Part shown: positions 24,108 to 33,937 of the stretch, one piece after another
Layout: the number at the start of each line of letters is the position of its first letter
How positions within the stretch are numbered: position 1 is the first letter of the stretch
NCBI RefSeq assembly: GCF_003364205.1
Contig: NZ_NXLV01000004.1
Location: 1-64,000 of the forward strand
DNA: 64,000 bases
From: Helicobacter brantae
Lineage (GTDB): Bacteria > Campylobacterota > Campylobacteria > Campylobacterales > Helicobacteraceae
Direction: 5' to 3'
Position numbers and translations under genes: made by a program
The notes under the pieces: generated by a model
What the model was told of the DNA's origin: nothing
What the model saw: the letters and a program-made list of their open reading frames with translations, nothing else
Databases searched by the model: none

Positions 24108-27100
24108 CTAGAAGCTATATCTTGCTCCAAGATTAAACTGCATAAATGTTCTTTGCTTATCTCCAAAGCTCTTTTCCACATCGATATACATTCTAGCTCC
24201 CTTAGTTAGCTCAATATTGCTTCCTATATTTAGCACTGCTCTTCCATTGCTCTCAATACTATCAAGTGTAGTAGTTGTTCCTCCTACTTCACCTTGCATA
24301 CTTGCACTTCCACCATTGATATAATCATACTCATAGAATGCTCCTACATAAAGACTTGCAAATCCTTTCTCAGTGGTGAATTTCTTCCCTAGACTTGCTC
24401 CAGCTCTAGTCCTTAGAGTGAGGATACTATCTTGGGTGGCTTGCATTGTGGTGCTAGTTCCCACCATATTATACATCTCACGATTGAAATCGCTTTGATT
24501 GAAGTATCCAAAGGCGACTTCTACTTGAGGATCAATATACCAGCTTCCTTTTTCACTTTCAGCAAATTTATAGCGATACCCAAACTCATCACTTAGCACC
24601 ATTGCAAAGTTGCTAGTATTACTCATTGTATTTGGATCATTACTCAAAGAAAATTCACTCATAATGTAATCAAACTTGAGAATTGTGTCATTATACCAAC
24701 CACTATCAGCAACATAGGAGTTATAAAGCCCAACTTCAATCATATTGGAATTGACTTTATCAAGTGAGATACTATCACTTGCTCCTACAAGTCCATTCAT
24801 ACTTAGAGTATTTCCTTTTGTATCAGAAGTTCCATAAGCCACTGCGATTCCCATAAAGTTTCTTGCACTCTCTCCTATGCTAAGTGAGTAGTCATATCCT
24901 GCTTGAGCTGTGAGGTAATCAGTCTTGCTACCTGCTCCAAAGTCATTACTCATATTCCCCCCAAAGACTCTAGCCCATACTCCTTGATTATGCTCACTCT
25001 CTCGCAATTCTCCCATTCTTTTATTTAGAGAGTTAAAGTTGGCAAGATAGAGATCGTAATTAACCGTGAGGGCTGAACTTGCCACTTCTTGGTATTGGAT
25101 AGGAGCTCCTTCATCTTTAATTGCTCCAATATAGTAGTTAATCGAATCGAAAGTTACCTGTTGATTGAGTTCAAGAACTTCAACCACAGTTCCTCCAACC
25201 AATGATTTTCCACCTATAACTTCCATATTGGCTGTTGAACCATCTTCTGGGTTGTAACCTGAATCAATCACTTTAGCAACCAAAGTATCAGTCGCTCTAT
25301 TGATGATATCATCGTATGTGCCTAAAACTTTGATGATTGCCTCAGATTTTGAGCCATTGTCTTGTTTTGTTACATTTTTGAATACAACACTATCGGTTAC
25401 TCCACTAGCACCCACATCAACGACAAAGCTTGCAACCCCCTTATAGCTTCCACCATTGTTTCCTATAACCAATTGGTTGCCACTTCCTCTTGTCAGTGGA
25501 TTTGAATCCATATTATGGATATCAATCGTGGCATTATTGGCACTCAAAGAATTGATAGTGCTTGATTTGTGAAGTGTTAGCTCTGAGTTATTTTGGAGAT
25601 CAAGACTAATGTTTCCACCACTACTATTATCTAAAGCTTCTGTAATGCTAAGTTTTGCATTATCATTGACTTGGAAAGTGATTCCACTTCCATTGGTAAC
25701 CAAAGCTTGAGTGATTGTGTTGTTATTTCCTGAGAAAGCAATCTTGTTATTAACTCCAGAGATAACTTTTATATTTTGAAGGGTTTTATTCTCAAGATTG
25801 AGAGTATTTGAGTAAGTTTCATTGCCCTTGAAAGCCAATGTAAGATTATTGTTGGTATTGCTGATTGTTCCAATTGTTGCAATGACATTATTGCTAGAAG
25901 AATCAAGTTCAAGGGTATTGCTTGTTGTAGCATTGGCATTGAGAGTGGTAATATTGGTGTTTTGAGCACTCAAAGTAAGAGTAGAGTCATCTCCTGAGAG
26001 ATGGGCTGTCTTTAGAGTGATTGCCCCTCCACTCAAAGTCGCACTTCCATTCTCAGCCACTTTTAGCACAGAATCTCCTGCTCCACTCATTCCATCATCA
26101 AGAGATAGTTCTGTATTATTTGCTAGTTCAAATGTAATGCCTTGACTTGCTCCTACAACCATAGCATTCTTAAATGTAGTTTTGCCTTTATTGAGAGCAA
26201 GCGTGTTGTTTGTAGAAGCATTTGTATCAAGCTCTATCCCTGAGAGGATATTGTCAGCTTCTTGGAATATGAATTTTTTTGCATTGCTTCCCACACCAAA
26301 TTTCAATCCCACTCCATCTCTTGTAATACTTGAGGCAAGTGTCGTTTCAACTTGGTTTGATGTGGAATCAAGAACAAGTTTGCTTCCTGTAACATCTGTG
26401 GCACCTAGTGAGCTAATCGTATTTGTAGCTCCCTTGAGAGTAAGGGTGGAGTCATCTATCTCACTAAAGCTAACACTTGCATTGGTTACATTGCCTGTGA
26501 TTACTGCTCCTATGTTTTTGACATTGATTGTAGCTGTGCCTGTTGTTCCATCATTACCCACACCAAATCCACCTTGAAGCACGGCATTGCTTCCATTGAA
26601 ATTGAGAATATTTGTGGCTGTGGTTTTGAGTTCTCCTGCACCTGCTGTGTTATGAGAATCAGTAAGATTGAGCTTGGAGAAATTTCCAAGATTGATTGTG
26701 TTATTGACTCCTCCCACATCACTGACAGCCATTGTCCCAACAATCATATTGCTTTCATCTTCACCAGCATAAACATTGATGATATTGCTTCCATTTGTGA
26801 GCTTGATGACATCACCCATTGTCGCAGTATCAATGAAGTTAATTGTATTTGTTCCACCTGTTAGCTCAATACTTCCATTGAGTGTCGAAGTTCCTGCTCC
26901 ACCACGCAAGTTGATGATACTATTGCTATTGTCTCCAATTGTGAATTTTTGTCCTTGTGCACCCAAAGTAGCTGTAATCTTATCAGTAGAAGCCTGTGTT
27001 TTTTGGAAATCAATCACAAGCGTTGAGCCTTGATTGAAAGTAATATTCCCATCTACTTTCAATGCTCTTGTTCCACTTCCACCAATAGAAATTCCTAGCG

Positions 27101-30100
27101 TTTGTCTATCACCCACAACCACAGAACCACCTAGGGCGAGAGTAGAATCCCCTGTTCCTGAAAATCCAAGAAGCATAGAGCCATTGTCATTAAATGCAAG
27201 TGAAGAGATTTCTGCATTACTTATAGATTCAAGTGTAATTTTTGCATTTGAGGCACTTGTAGTTACACTGCTAAGAGTATTTGTCCCATTTCCTGCCAAA
27301 AGAAGTTCTGAGAAATGAACTTGATCAGCAAGTGAAGTTCCTCCCTTAAAAGTTGCCTTAACTCCACTGATAGCACTATCAAGCCTTACAAGTGTATTGC
27401 TTGGAGTTTGAGTATCAGAGCTTAGTGCCAAAGTGAAATCTTTACCTGACAAATCAGACACGCTATTGATAGTCGTGCTTCCAGCCTTGATTGCTAGTGT
27501 ATTTGCTCCTGTATCACTAACAGTGAGTTGCTTGATTGTATTCTCTCCTTTCTCAAGCGTGAAAGTTTTGGCTGTATTTGAGGTATCGCTAAAATCAAGA
27601 TCAAACTTTGTCCTACTTGCTGTGCTTCCTACAGATACACTGCTAGAGCCTTCTCCCATAACTAGCTTATTGACTACACTATCTGATACATTGGAAGTAA
27701 AGGTGTCAATAGTCGTAGATGTATTCTTGAATGTCAAAGTAGAGGCAGATGTTGTGCCTAATGCCATATTAAGACTTGTAAGTTCTACACTTCCCCCACT
27801 CAAAACTACACCATTTGTAGCGTCTGCGACAACACTAAGTGTCGTTGCTCCATTGTTTCCTGTAGTAAGCCCTTTTGTGAGAGCTAGTTCTGTGTCATCT
27901 GAGAGAGAGAAAGCTAGAGCTTGAGTAGTGTTACCCCCACCTACACTAACTGCATCAAAAAACTCTGTCTTTCCACTGCCAAGATTGATTGTGTTGTTAG
28001 TGGAGTCATTATCTCCAAAAGTGATATTAGTGAGCGTATTTCCACTTGCACTAAGAGTAAGGGATTTTGCATTTTCTCCATTTGCAAAACTGATATTTGT
28101 AGTTCCATTAGTGGTATTTGTGCTTACAGCTCCACTGATTGTCCCACCACTATTATCTGCGATAGCAATTGTTGTAATGGCATTACTTCCATTGGTATCA
28201 ACCAAACCACTAAGAACACCATTGCTTCCATTAAAATTGATACTTGTAGTTCCTGCTGTGGTAGAGAGAGTTCCATTACCACTGCTTCCAAGTGTGAGAG
28301 TTGTTGCCTCACTTCCAGCCAAGAAGTCGATATTCATAGCTTCTCCACCTGCTGTTACTGCTCCACTAATGCTTCCACTTTTTCCATTGGTTATTGCAAT
28401 GTTTGTAGTTCCTGTGCTTGAAGTAGTAAGTGTTCCTGTGATACTAGAGGTGTCATTAAAGTTGATAGCAGTAGTTCCACCACTTGTAGAAACATTACCA
28501 CTCAATCCTGCATTAGCTCCATTGAAGTTAAGAGTGGTTGCTCCACTAGATGTATTTATATTGCCATTGCCACTATTGAGTGTTAGGGTTTTATTTGCAC
28601 CAATCTTTATAATATTTCCTGCACCACTAGAAATTTCTCCAATTCCTGAGAATTTTAAATCATTGCTGATTGTGGCAGATTTGTTAGAGAGATCGATGAT
28701 ATTCTGTCCTGCTCCTGAAGTGGAGAGAGTATTGCCATTGGCAAGACTATAAGTTCCACCATCATTCGTGAAAACAAATGTGGTGCTTCCTCCAGTTGTG
28801 CTTACATTTCCACTGAAAGTTCCTGTGCTACCACCACTATCTCCCAAGAAGTTGATTTCTGTAGCTCCACTATTTGTAGTAAGGGTTGTGGCTGAACTAT
28901 CATCACTATTGGCAAAAGTAAGAGATTTAGTATTTGAGATTTTAAAGATATTCTTACCACTTCCTGCAGTTTTTTCTGCTGTGATATCTGAAGTAATCTT
29001 TGTATTTCCTTGTATATTAAAGGTGTTGTTTCCATTGCCATTGAGGGTTAATTTGCTATTTGAAGCACCCATAGAAAAAGTAGAATTATCTGCAGAGAAT
29101 ACAAAAGTATTGCTCCCATGTCCTGCACTGATATTCTCACTTACACTGATATTCCCTGCTCCAGTGAGAGTGATTGTATTGCTATTGAGTGCAGTATTGT
29201 TGCTTTGGTTGCTATTAGCACTCATACTTTCAATAGAAATACTACTTCCTGCACCACCACTGATTTCATTGGTATGCTTCCCATTTGTTGTGTTGCTGAT
29301 AGTTCCTGCTGTTGAGATTGTTGAGAAATGAGCAGTTAGAGCTCCTGAAGCAGTGATGGAGTTTTTTGCTTCTTGTGTCGCACTATCTCCACTTACACCT
29401 AGAGATACCTTATTGCTCTCATTTCCCAAAGTGATGGTTTGAGCAGAAATGCTGTTTTTCCCCCATTGTGCAGAGATTTGAAGTTCTCCTGATTTGGAGA
29501 TTTGCAAATCTTGTGTTGAAGAGATAGTGTTTGTCCCTGAGTTTGAGGTTGTGATATTGCCAGAGATTGAGTTGATGCTTCCATTGAGCATTATTTGGTT
29601 TGTGTTATTTCCAGTTGTGATTGAAGCCAAAGAGCTAGTGCCTGAGGTGTGGATATAATTATTTCCTCCGTTTGCCGTGATTGCTCCTGTGATAGTGAGG
29701 TTTTCTACATTGATATAGTTTCCTCCATTCCCTGCTGTGACTGAGCCAAAAGTATAAGTCCCTGTGGCTGTATAAGTGCTAGACATAAAGGTAGAGGCAA
29801 AGTTTGTGGTATTCATTACTGCATTATTAGCACCTGTAAATAAAGTGGTGTCATAACCACTAGCTTGAGTAATGAGATCTTTACCAATAATATTGTTTCC
29901 ATAATCAGAGCTGATTGTTGTGATATTGGCTGTTGTTGCACCACTGTTAATGCTTATGGCATTGAAGTTTTTTGCAGGAGTTGCTCCCCAAGTTCCCAGT
30001 GCTGATAGCTCTGTGAGATTAAGAGTATTGGTGGTTGCTCCCAGTAAAAGAGTGTTTGTCGAGTTTCTATGATTTGCAACATTTCCCCCATTATCTACCT

Positions 30101-31961
30101 TGATAGAGATTGTGTTGCTATTCTCTCCAAGTGTAGCTGAAGTCCCTGTAAGGACGAGGAGATTGTTGTGATTCTCAACAGTAAGATTGGATACTTTGTC
30201 TAAGGTAAAAATATTTCCTTTAATTGTGGTGATTCCATTGATGTTGATGTAGTTTTTTCCACTTCCAGTTGTATTGATGGCATTTGAAGTGTTATCGACA
30301 CCAAACACAAAAGTTCCTGATGCAGAATGAGAGGTTTTGACAAACTCAGATAGGGCTGTGTCTTTAATTTGCTTTTTATAGTCGCCATGATCTTGAAATA
30401 TATTGGCATTGTAGGTTATCGTCTCACCACTTGCCGTATAGGTAACTAAATCTTTTCCAATCAGATTGTAACCTCGACTAGAGGTTATGGAAGCAATCTC
30501 TGTGCTGTTGGTGGCATTGGCGTTGTAGTTTAATGCATTGAAAGTGTGTTCTGCTAGGACACCATAAGAGTAGTCTCCACTTGCAGAAAGTGTGCTTATT
30601 TTTGCTGTAGTGTTACCAGAAAAAATCAGAATATTTTTAGAGAATGAGCCAAGTCCGCTTACTGTTTGGTTAGCTAGTATTTCAATACCATTATTATTTT
30701 TTGCTTTCAGTGTAGATGCTTGAGTAAATACAAGATGATTGACAGCGTAATTTTTGGCTCTAATTGTTCCATAAACTTTAGCATCATTTCCAAAAATAAT
30801 CTTTGAGAATCTTGTCCTTACATAATCAGCATTCCCAGTAGTGGTAATATTGTTTATGCTCCCTAGTCCTTTGATTGTTGTAGTATAATCCACATAATCA
30901 CTTCGATATGTGTCAATATTGCCATCTACTTGCGTATTGGTCCCAAAGATAATTGTTCCACCATTACTTGCATTGATATTTCCTGTCATCGTTGATAGAT
31001 TATTGATCGTCGTTGTCCCACCTGAGAGATTGATATCTCCCGTAATTGTTTTGCTGTCGCCAATAAAATTAAAGGCATTTGTGCTACTAGAAAGACTGAT
31101 AGCTCCAGTGATGGTTGTGAGGTTATTGATGTTTATATTTGTATTGGTGTTACCACCTGAAATTGTAATACCATCTTCAATACTTCCACCATGAGTATCA
31201 TCAAAATTGATAGTCAATCCTCCTGTGCTAGTTTTGGAAACCTTTCCTGTGATAGCTCCACCCTCTCCATTAAACACAATGCCTGTATCTTCAAAATTTA
31301 CATTTAGATTTCCTTCCAATTTTGCACCATTGTTGAATGTGAGGGCGGGATTACTTGTATTGGTTAATCCTCCACTATCAAGAGTGATATTTCCCTTGAC
31401 ACTTGCACCAAAAGTGGCCTTAAAATATCTACTACCGTTATAGTTTGTTCCTAGTGTTGCAATATTGCCCACAAATGAATATGTTAAATTGGCTGTGTTA
31501 GATAAATCAAGAGTGAAATTGGTATTGTTAATATTTGAAAAATTAACATTAAGTGTTCCTGTGCCATCTCCCATCTGAATGGCTTTTCCACCACCATTTA
31601 AAGTAATGCTTGTGTCGTTTGTTGTAGCTGTATATGTTGTGGCATTTCCACTTCCACTTACGCTACTTCCTCCAAATTGAAAAGTGAGGGTTTGAATGGG
31701 ATCTGTTCCACTATTAAGTGCGGGTTGATAAACATCAGTGTTGCTTCCACCTGCTTGAGATCCATCAACTCCATTCCAAATAAAATTCCATCCAGAATTT
31801 GGATCATTCGGAATGGTAATACTTGTATCAGCACTCACTACACTCACACCAAGAGCAAGAGCTAAAGAACTTGCAATAAGAGGCTTAAAAAATCTGCTAG
31901 GTTTAGCGACTAGAGTTTGAGAAGAGAGGGTGTTAGAATCGGCTACTACCCCCCCCCCCAT
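24108..31961 (-). CDS. giant autotransporter (type Va), phase-variable start
   Basis: A 2617-aa surface protein. Residues 21-44 form the signal peptide (cleavage after VVSA). Residues ~45-2300 are a beta-helix-like passenger rich in N, S, T and G, with many loosely repeated units of the pattern T-x-I-N-F-N-G or L-x-G-x-V-S-T. Residues ~2310-2617 form the autotransporter beta-barrel, from W-A-R-V-F-G-G to the final F-N-L-G-A-R-Y-S-F. It resembles Helicobacter VacA-like/toxin-like autotransporters in layout. No protease or toxin motif is visible. The in-frame ATG used here lies at the 5' edge of a G11 run. The better start is 22 nt upstream (ATG at 31983, after TAGGAGAAA), but it is out of frame with eleven G. 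Full gene extent is therefore 24108-31983. Confidence 0.88.
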   Translation of the reverse strand: MGGGVVADSNTLSSQTLVAKPSRFFKPLIASSLALALGVSVVSADTSITIPNDPNSGWNFIWNGVDGSQAGGSNTDVYQPALNSGTDPIQTLTFQFGGSSVSGSGNATTYTATTNDTSITLNGGGKAIQMGDGTGTLNVNFSNINNTNFTLDLSNTANLTYSFVGNIATLGTNYNGSRYFKATFGASVKGNITLDSGGLTNTSNPALTFNNGAKLEGNLNVNFEDTGIVFNGEGGAITGKVSKTSTGGLTINFDDTHGGSIEDGITISGGNTNTNININNLTTITGAISLSSSTNAFNFIGDSKTITGDINLSGGTTTINNLSTMTGNINASNGGTIIFGTNTQVDGNIDTYRSDYVDYTTTIKGLGSINNITTTGNADYVRTRFSKIIFGNDAKVYGTIRAKNYAVNHLVFTQASTLKAKNNNGIEILANQTVSGLGSFSKNILIFSGNTTAKISTLSASGDYSYGVLAEHTFNALNYNANATNSTEIASITSSRGYNLIGKDLVTYTASGETITYNANIFQDHGDYKKQIKDTALSEFVKTSHSASGTFVFGVDNTSNAINTTGSGKNYININGITTIKGNIFTLDKVSNLTVENHNNLLVLTGTSATLGENSNTISIKVDNGGNVANHRNSTNTLLLGATTNTLNLTELSALGTWGATPAKNFNAISINSGATTANITTISSDYGNNIIGKDLITQASGYDTTLFTGANNAVMNTTNFASTFMSSTYTATGTYTFGSVTAGNGGNYINVENLTITGAITANGGNNYIHTSGTSSLASITTGNNTNQIMLNGSINSISGNITTSNSGTNTISSTQDLQISKSGELQISAQWGKNSISAQTITLGNESNKVSLGVSGDSATQEAKNSITASGALTAHFSTISTAGTISNTTNGKHTNEISGGAGSSISIESMSANSNQSNNTALNSNTITLTGAGNISVSENISAGHGSNTFVFSADNSTFSMGASNSKLTLNGNGNNTFNIQGNTKITSDITAEKTAGSGKNIFKISNTKSLTFANSDDSSATTLTTNSGATEINFLGDSGGSTGTFSGNVSTTGGSTTFVFTNDGGTYSLANGNTLSTSGAGQNIIDLSNKSATISNDLKFSGIGEISSGAGNIIKIGANKTLTLNSGNGNINTSSGATTLNFNGANAGLSGNVSTSGGTTAINFNDTSSITGTLTTSSTGTTNIAITNGKSGSISGAVTAGGEAMNIDFLAGSEATTLTLGSSGNGTLSTTAGTTSINFNGSNGVLSGLVDTNGSNAITTIAIADNSGGTISGAVSTNTTNGTTNISFANGENAKSLTLSASGNTLTNITFGDNDSTNNTINLGSGKTEFFDAVSVGGGNTTQALAFSLSDDTELALTKGLTTGNNGATTLSVVADATNGVVLSGGSVELTSLNMALGTTSASTLTFKNTSTTIDTFTSNVSDSVVNKLVMGEGSSSVSVGSTASRTKFDLDFSDTSNTAKTFTLEKGENTIKQLTVSDTGANTLAIKAGSTTINSVSDLSGKDFTLALSSDTQTPSNTLVRLDSAISGVKATFKGGTSLADQVHFSELLLAGNGTNTLSSVTTSASNAKITLESISNAEISSLAFNDNGSMLLGFSGTGDSTLALGGSVVVGDRQTLGISIGGSGTRALKVDGNITFNQGSTLVIDFQKTQASTDKITATLGAQGQKFTIGDNSNSIINLRGGAGTSTLNGSIELTGGTNTINFIDTATMGDVIKLTNGSNIINVYAGEDESNMIVGTMAVSDVGGVNNTINLGNFSKLNLTDSHNTAGAGELKTTATNILNFNGSNAVLQGGFGVGNDGTTGTATINVKNIGAVITGNVTNASVSFSEIDDSTLTLKGATNTISSLGATDVTGSKLVLDSTSNQVETTLASSITRDGVGLKFGVGSNAKKFIFQEADNILSGIELDTNASTNNTLALNKGKTTFKNAMVVGASQGITFELANNTELSLDDGMSGAGDSVLKVAENGSATLSGGAITLKTAHLSGDDSTLTLSAQNTNITTLNANATTSNTLELDSSSNNVIATIGTISNTNNNLTLAFKGNETYSNTLNLENKTLQNIKVISGVNNKIAFSGNNNTITQALVTNGSGITFQVNDNAKLSITEALDNSSGGNISLDLQNNSELTLHKSSTINSLSANNATIDIHNMDSNPLTRGSGNQLVIGNNGGSYKGVASFVVDVGASGVTDSVVFKNVTKQDNGSKSEAIIKVLGTYDDIINRATDTLVAKVIDSGYNPEDGSTANMEVIGGKSLVGGTVVEVLELNQQVTFDSINYYIGAIKDEGAPIQYQEVASSALTVNYDLYLANFNSLNKRMGELRESEHNQGVWARVFGGNMSNDFGAGSKTDYLTAQAGYDYSLSIGESARNFMGIAVAYGTSDTKGNTLSMNGLVGASDSISLDKVNSNMIEVGLYNSYVADSGWYNDTILKFDYIMSEFSLSNDPNTMSNTSNFAMVLSDEFGYRYKFAESEKGSWYIDPQVEVAFGYFNQSDFNREMYNMVGTSTTMQATQDSILTLRTRAGASLGKKFTTEKGFASLYVGAFYEYDYINGGSASMQGEVGGTTTTLDSIESNGRAVLNIGSNIELTKGARMYIDVEKSFGDKQRTFMQFNLGARYSF
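31949..31959. repeat. G11 (C11) tract at the autotransporter start
   Basis: Eleven C on the plus strand, G on the coding strand, beginning within the internal ATG. Ten or thirteen G would join the upstream ATG (31983) to the long frame. Eleven gives a stop after about 15 codons from that start. Confidence 0.9.
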
Positions 31962-32013
31962 AGGTGCGTAATTTCTTCATCATTTTCTCCTAAAAGTAAG
32001 ATATCAAGTCAAA

Positions 32014-32019
32014 ATTTTA
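32014..32019 (-). promoter_or_regulatory. candidate -10 box of the autotransporter gene
   Basis: TAAAAT on the minus strand lies 31 nt before the ATG at 31983, which would leave a short leader containing the TAGGAG ribosome site. It is the best match between the G12 run and the gene, but still only one mismatch from consensus by position. Confidence 0.4.
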
Positions 32020-32058
32020 TCGTAAATGTTGAGTAAATAGACTCAAAATTTCACACTT

Positions 32059-32070
32059 GGGGGGGGGGGG
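32059..32070. repeat. G12 homopolymer between autotransporter and napD
   Basis: Twelve G on the plus strand in the divergent intergenic region. It lies about 40 nt upstream of the candidate autotransporter -10 box and about 140 nt upstream of napD. Confidence 0.85.
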
Positions 32071-32208
32071 ATAGAGAGATAAAAACCCTATTTATAGGCT
32101 TATAAGAGAGGTAAAGATTTTTGAAAGTAGGAAGTGAAAGAAGCAGATTTGTGTAGAGTTTAGAGCTAGGTTGGTTATACTTCAAAAAATTTTATTAAAG
32201 GATAGAGA

Positions 32209-32553
32209 TTGAATATTTCAAGTGCAATTATTTACACACAAAAACCTCAAAGCGTGATTGAAGAGATTGACAAAATTGCAGGGTGTGAGGTGCATCTGTG
32301 CGATAAAGAGAGGGGGATTATCATCATCAGCATTGAAGCTGAGGGTGTAGAGGGGGAGATGGAGATATTGGAGCGAGTGAGTGGGATTGAGGGGGTAATA
32401 GAGGCAAATATGCATTATAGTTATAGTGAAGAGGAGTTAGAGAGGGCAAGAGAGAATATCTCTACTGAACTCTCCCCAATCCTAGATGATAGCACACCGA
32501 TTGAAGAGGTGCGATATAGTGGAAGTGTCTATAATCAAATGCACAAAGACTAG
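32209..32553 (+). CDS. napD: nitrate reductase assembly chaperone NapD
   Basis: NapD binds the twin-arginine signal of the periplasmic nitrate reductase NapA and controls its export. The 114-aa protein shows the family core: I-S-S-A-I-I-Y-T at the start, then the I-x-x-I-x-G-C-E-V-H strand, E-R-G-I-I-I-I-S-I-E, and the G-V-I-E-A-N-M-H-Y strand. The start is TTG at 32209, behind AAAGGA. The C-terminal 35 residues are an acidic extension. It stands beside ribBA without other nap genes in view, although napD usually closes a nap operon. Confidence 0.85.
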   Translation: MNISSAIIYTQKPQSVIEEIDKIAGCEVHLCDKERGIIIISIEAEGVEGEMEILERVSGIEGVIEANMHYSYSEEELERARENISTELSPILDDSTPIEEVRYSGSVYNQMHKD

Positions 32554-32562
32554 GGAGAGAAA

Positions 32563-33585
32563 ATGGTGATTGAGAGAGTGCAAGAAGCGATTGAGGCTTT
32601 CAAAAATGGTGAAATGCTTATCGTGATGGACGATGAGGATAGAGAGAATGAGGGGGATTTGGTTTATGCAGGGATTTTCAGCACTCCTCAGAAGGTAAAT
32701 TTTCTAGCTCAAGAGGCTAGGGGGCTAATCTGTGTGTCTATTACTCAAGAGTTGGCTGATAGATTGGAGCTTGCTCCTATGGTGGCTTGTAATGATTCGG
32801 CTCATCACACAGCTTTTACAATCTCAATTGATGCCAAAGAAGCAAGCACAGGGATTTCGGCCTATGAGCGAGATATGACAATTTCTTTGATGTGTGATTC
32901 TTCATCAAAGCCCTCAGATTTTGTCCGACCTGGGCATATTTTCCCCCTCATTGCCAAAAAAGGTGGAGTGCTTGTGAGAACGGGACATACAGAGGCAAGT
33001 GTGGATCTCTGCACTCTTTCAGGACTTGCTCCTGTGGCTGTGATTTGTGAGATTATGAAAGAAGATGGAAGTATGGCAAGGAGAGGGGATAAGTTTCTTT
33101 TTGAATTTGCCAAAAAGCACAATCTTAAGACACTCTATGTCTCTGATATTGTGGAGTATCGCTTGAGATATGAGAATCTTGTGCGACTTGAAAGCAGGGG
33201 AAGGGGAAGCTTTTGTGGGGTGGAGTGTGAGAGATTTGAGTTTGTCGATCATTTGGGGTATTCTCATCTTGTGTTTGGGTTTGGAGATAAGGGGGGGAAT
33301 CCTTATGTGAAGTTTCATTCTATGGGGGGTGATGTGGAGCTATTGAGTGATAGAAGGGGGTATGAGGTGTTAAGCAGAGGAGTTGAGAGATTGGTGAGAG
33401 AGGGAGGATATCTTGTATGTCTTCACCCCTCACACAAAGGAGAGCAAAGAAGTTTTGGAATCGGAGCTCAAATCCTCAAAGCTTTGGGGGTGAGTGATTT
33501 TGTGTTGCTTAGCTCAAAGGGAGATAAAGAGTTTGCAGGGCTTGGGGGATTTGGTGTCAATCTTGCTAGAGTTGAGGTGCTTTAG
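32563..33585 (+). CDS. ribBA: DHBP synthase with degenerate GTP cyclohydrolase II domain
   Basis: Riboflavin pathway protein, 340 aa. Residues 1-200 are a complete 3,4-dihydroxy-2-butanone-4-phosphate synthase with DDEDRENEGD (about 24-33) and the GHTEASVDL motif (about 146-154). Residues 205-340 resemble GTP cyclohydrolase II but lack its zinc cysteines. Where the active enzyme reads H-S-E-C-L-T-G-D-V-F with R-C-D-C-G, this protein reads HSMGGDVELLSDRRG. The second activity is therefore probably absent, as reported for Campylobacterota homologues. Stop overlaps that of the convergent DUF1304 gene. Confidence 0.9.
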   Translation: MVIERVQEAIEAFKNGEMLIVMDDEDRENEGDLVYAGIFSTPQKVNFLAQEARGLICVSITQELADRLELAPMVACNDSAHHTAFTISIDAKEASTGISAYERDMTISLMCDSSSKPSDFVRPGHIFPLIAKKGGVLVRTGHTEASVDLCTLSGLAPVAVICEIMKEDGSMARRGDKFLFEFAKKHNLKTLYVSDIVEYRLRYENLVRLESRGRGSFCGVECERFEFVDHLGYSHLVFGFGDKGGNPYVKFHSMGGDVELLSDRRGYEVLSRGVERLVREGGYLVCLHPSHKGEQRSFGIGAQILKALGVSDFVLLSSKGDKEFAGLGGFGVNLARVEVL

Positions 33586-33935
33586 AAGAGGGCTAAAAGC
33601 ACCAAAGCCACAAGAGCAGGTAATGCTTGTTTGAAAAATATAGATTTAGAGCTAAGACTTCCATAGATTCCTACAATGATGATAAAGAGCAAAAAAATCA
33701 CTTGGATTTGATAGTGGGAGAAGATTGTCCCATAGAGCAATCCAAGTGCTACACAGAGATTATAAATCCCTAGATTTTTGAAAAGATTTTGAATGTTTGG
33801 ATTTTGCAATACTTCAGGTTTGAGCCTAAAGAGTTTGGAGCAAATAGGACGATGTGTCGCAAAAAGCTCAATATAGGCGATAAAGAGATGTTCCAAAGCG
33901 ACACAAAGACAAAGCACTAAAGCAAGGGTTTTCAT
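33582..33935 (-). CDS. DUF1304-like small membrane protein
   Basis: A four-helix inner-membrane protein of about 117 aa, with helices near residues 1-22, 50-70, 77-95 and 99-117. The motif L-E-H-L-F-I-A-Y-I-E in the first helix and the F-x-x-N-L-G-I-Y-N loop match the DUF1304 family, whose function is unknown. The ATG at 33935 is preferred to the GTG at 33938 that overlaps the preceding stop. It is last in the recG-bamA-mqnC-peptidase run. Confidence 0.75.
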   Translation of the reverse strand: MKTLALVLCLCVALEHLFIAYIELFATHRPICSKLFRLKPEVLQNPNIQNLFKNLGIYNLCVALGLLYGTIFSHYQIQVIFLLFIIIVGIYGSLSSKSIFFKQALPALVALVLLALF

Positions 33936-33937
33936 CA

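Noticed and set aside
26182-28752. Long plus-strand open frames (up to 274 codons) opposite the autotransporter gene
   Set aside because: They mirror the low-complexity N/S/T/G repeats of the real minus-strand gene, have no ribosome sites or domains, and read as hydrophobic Val/Leu/Pro strings typical of antisense shadows.
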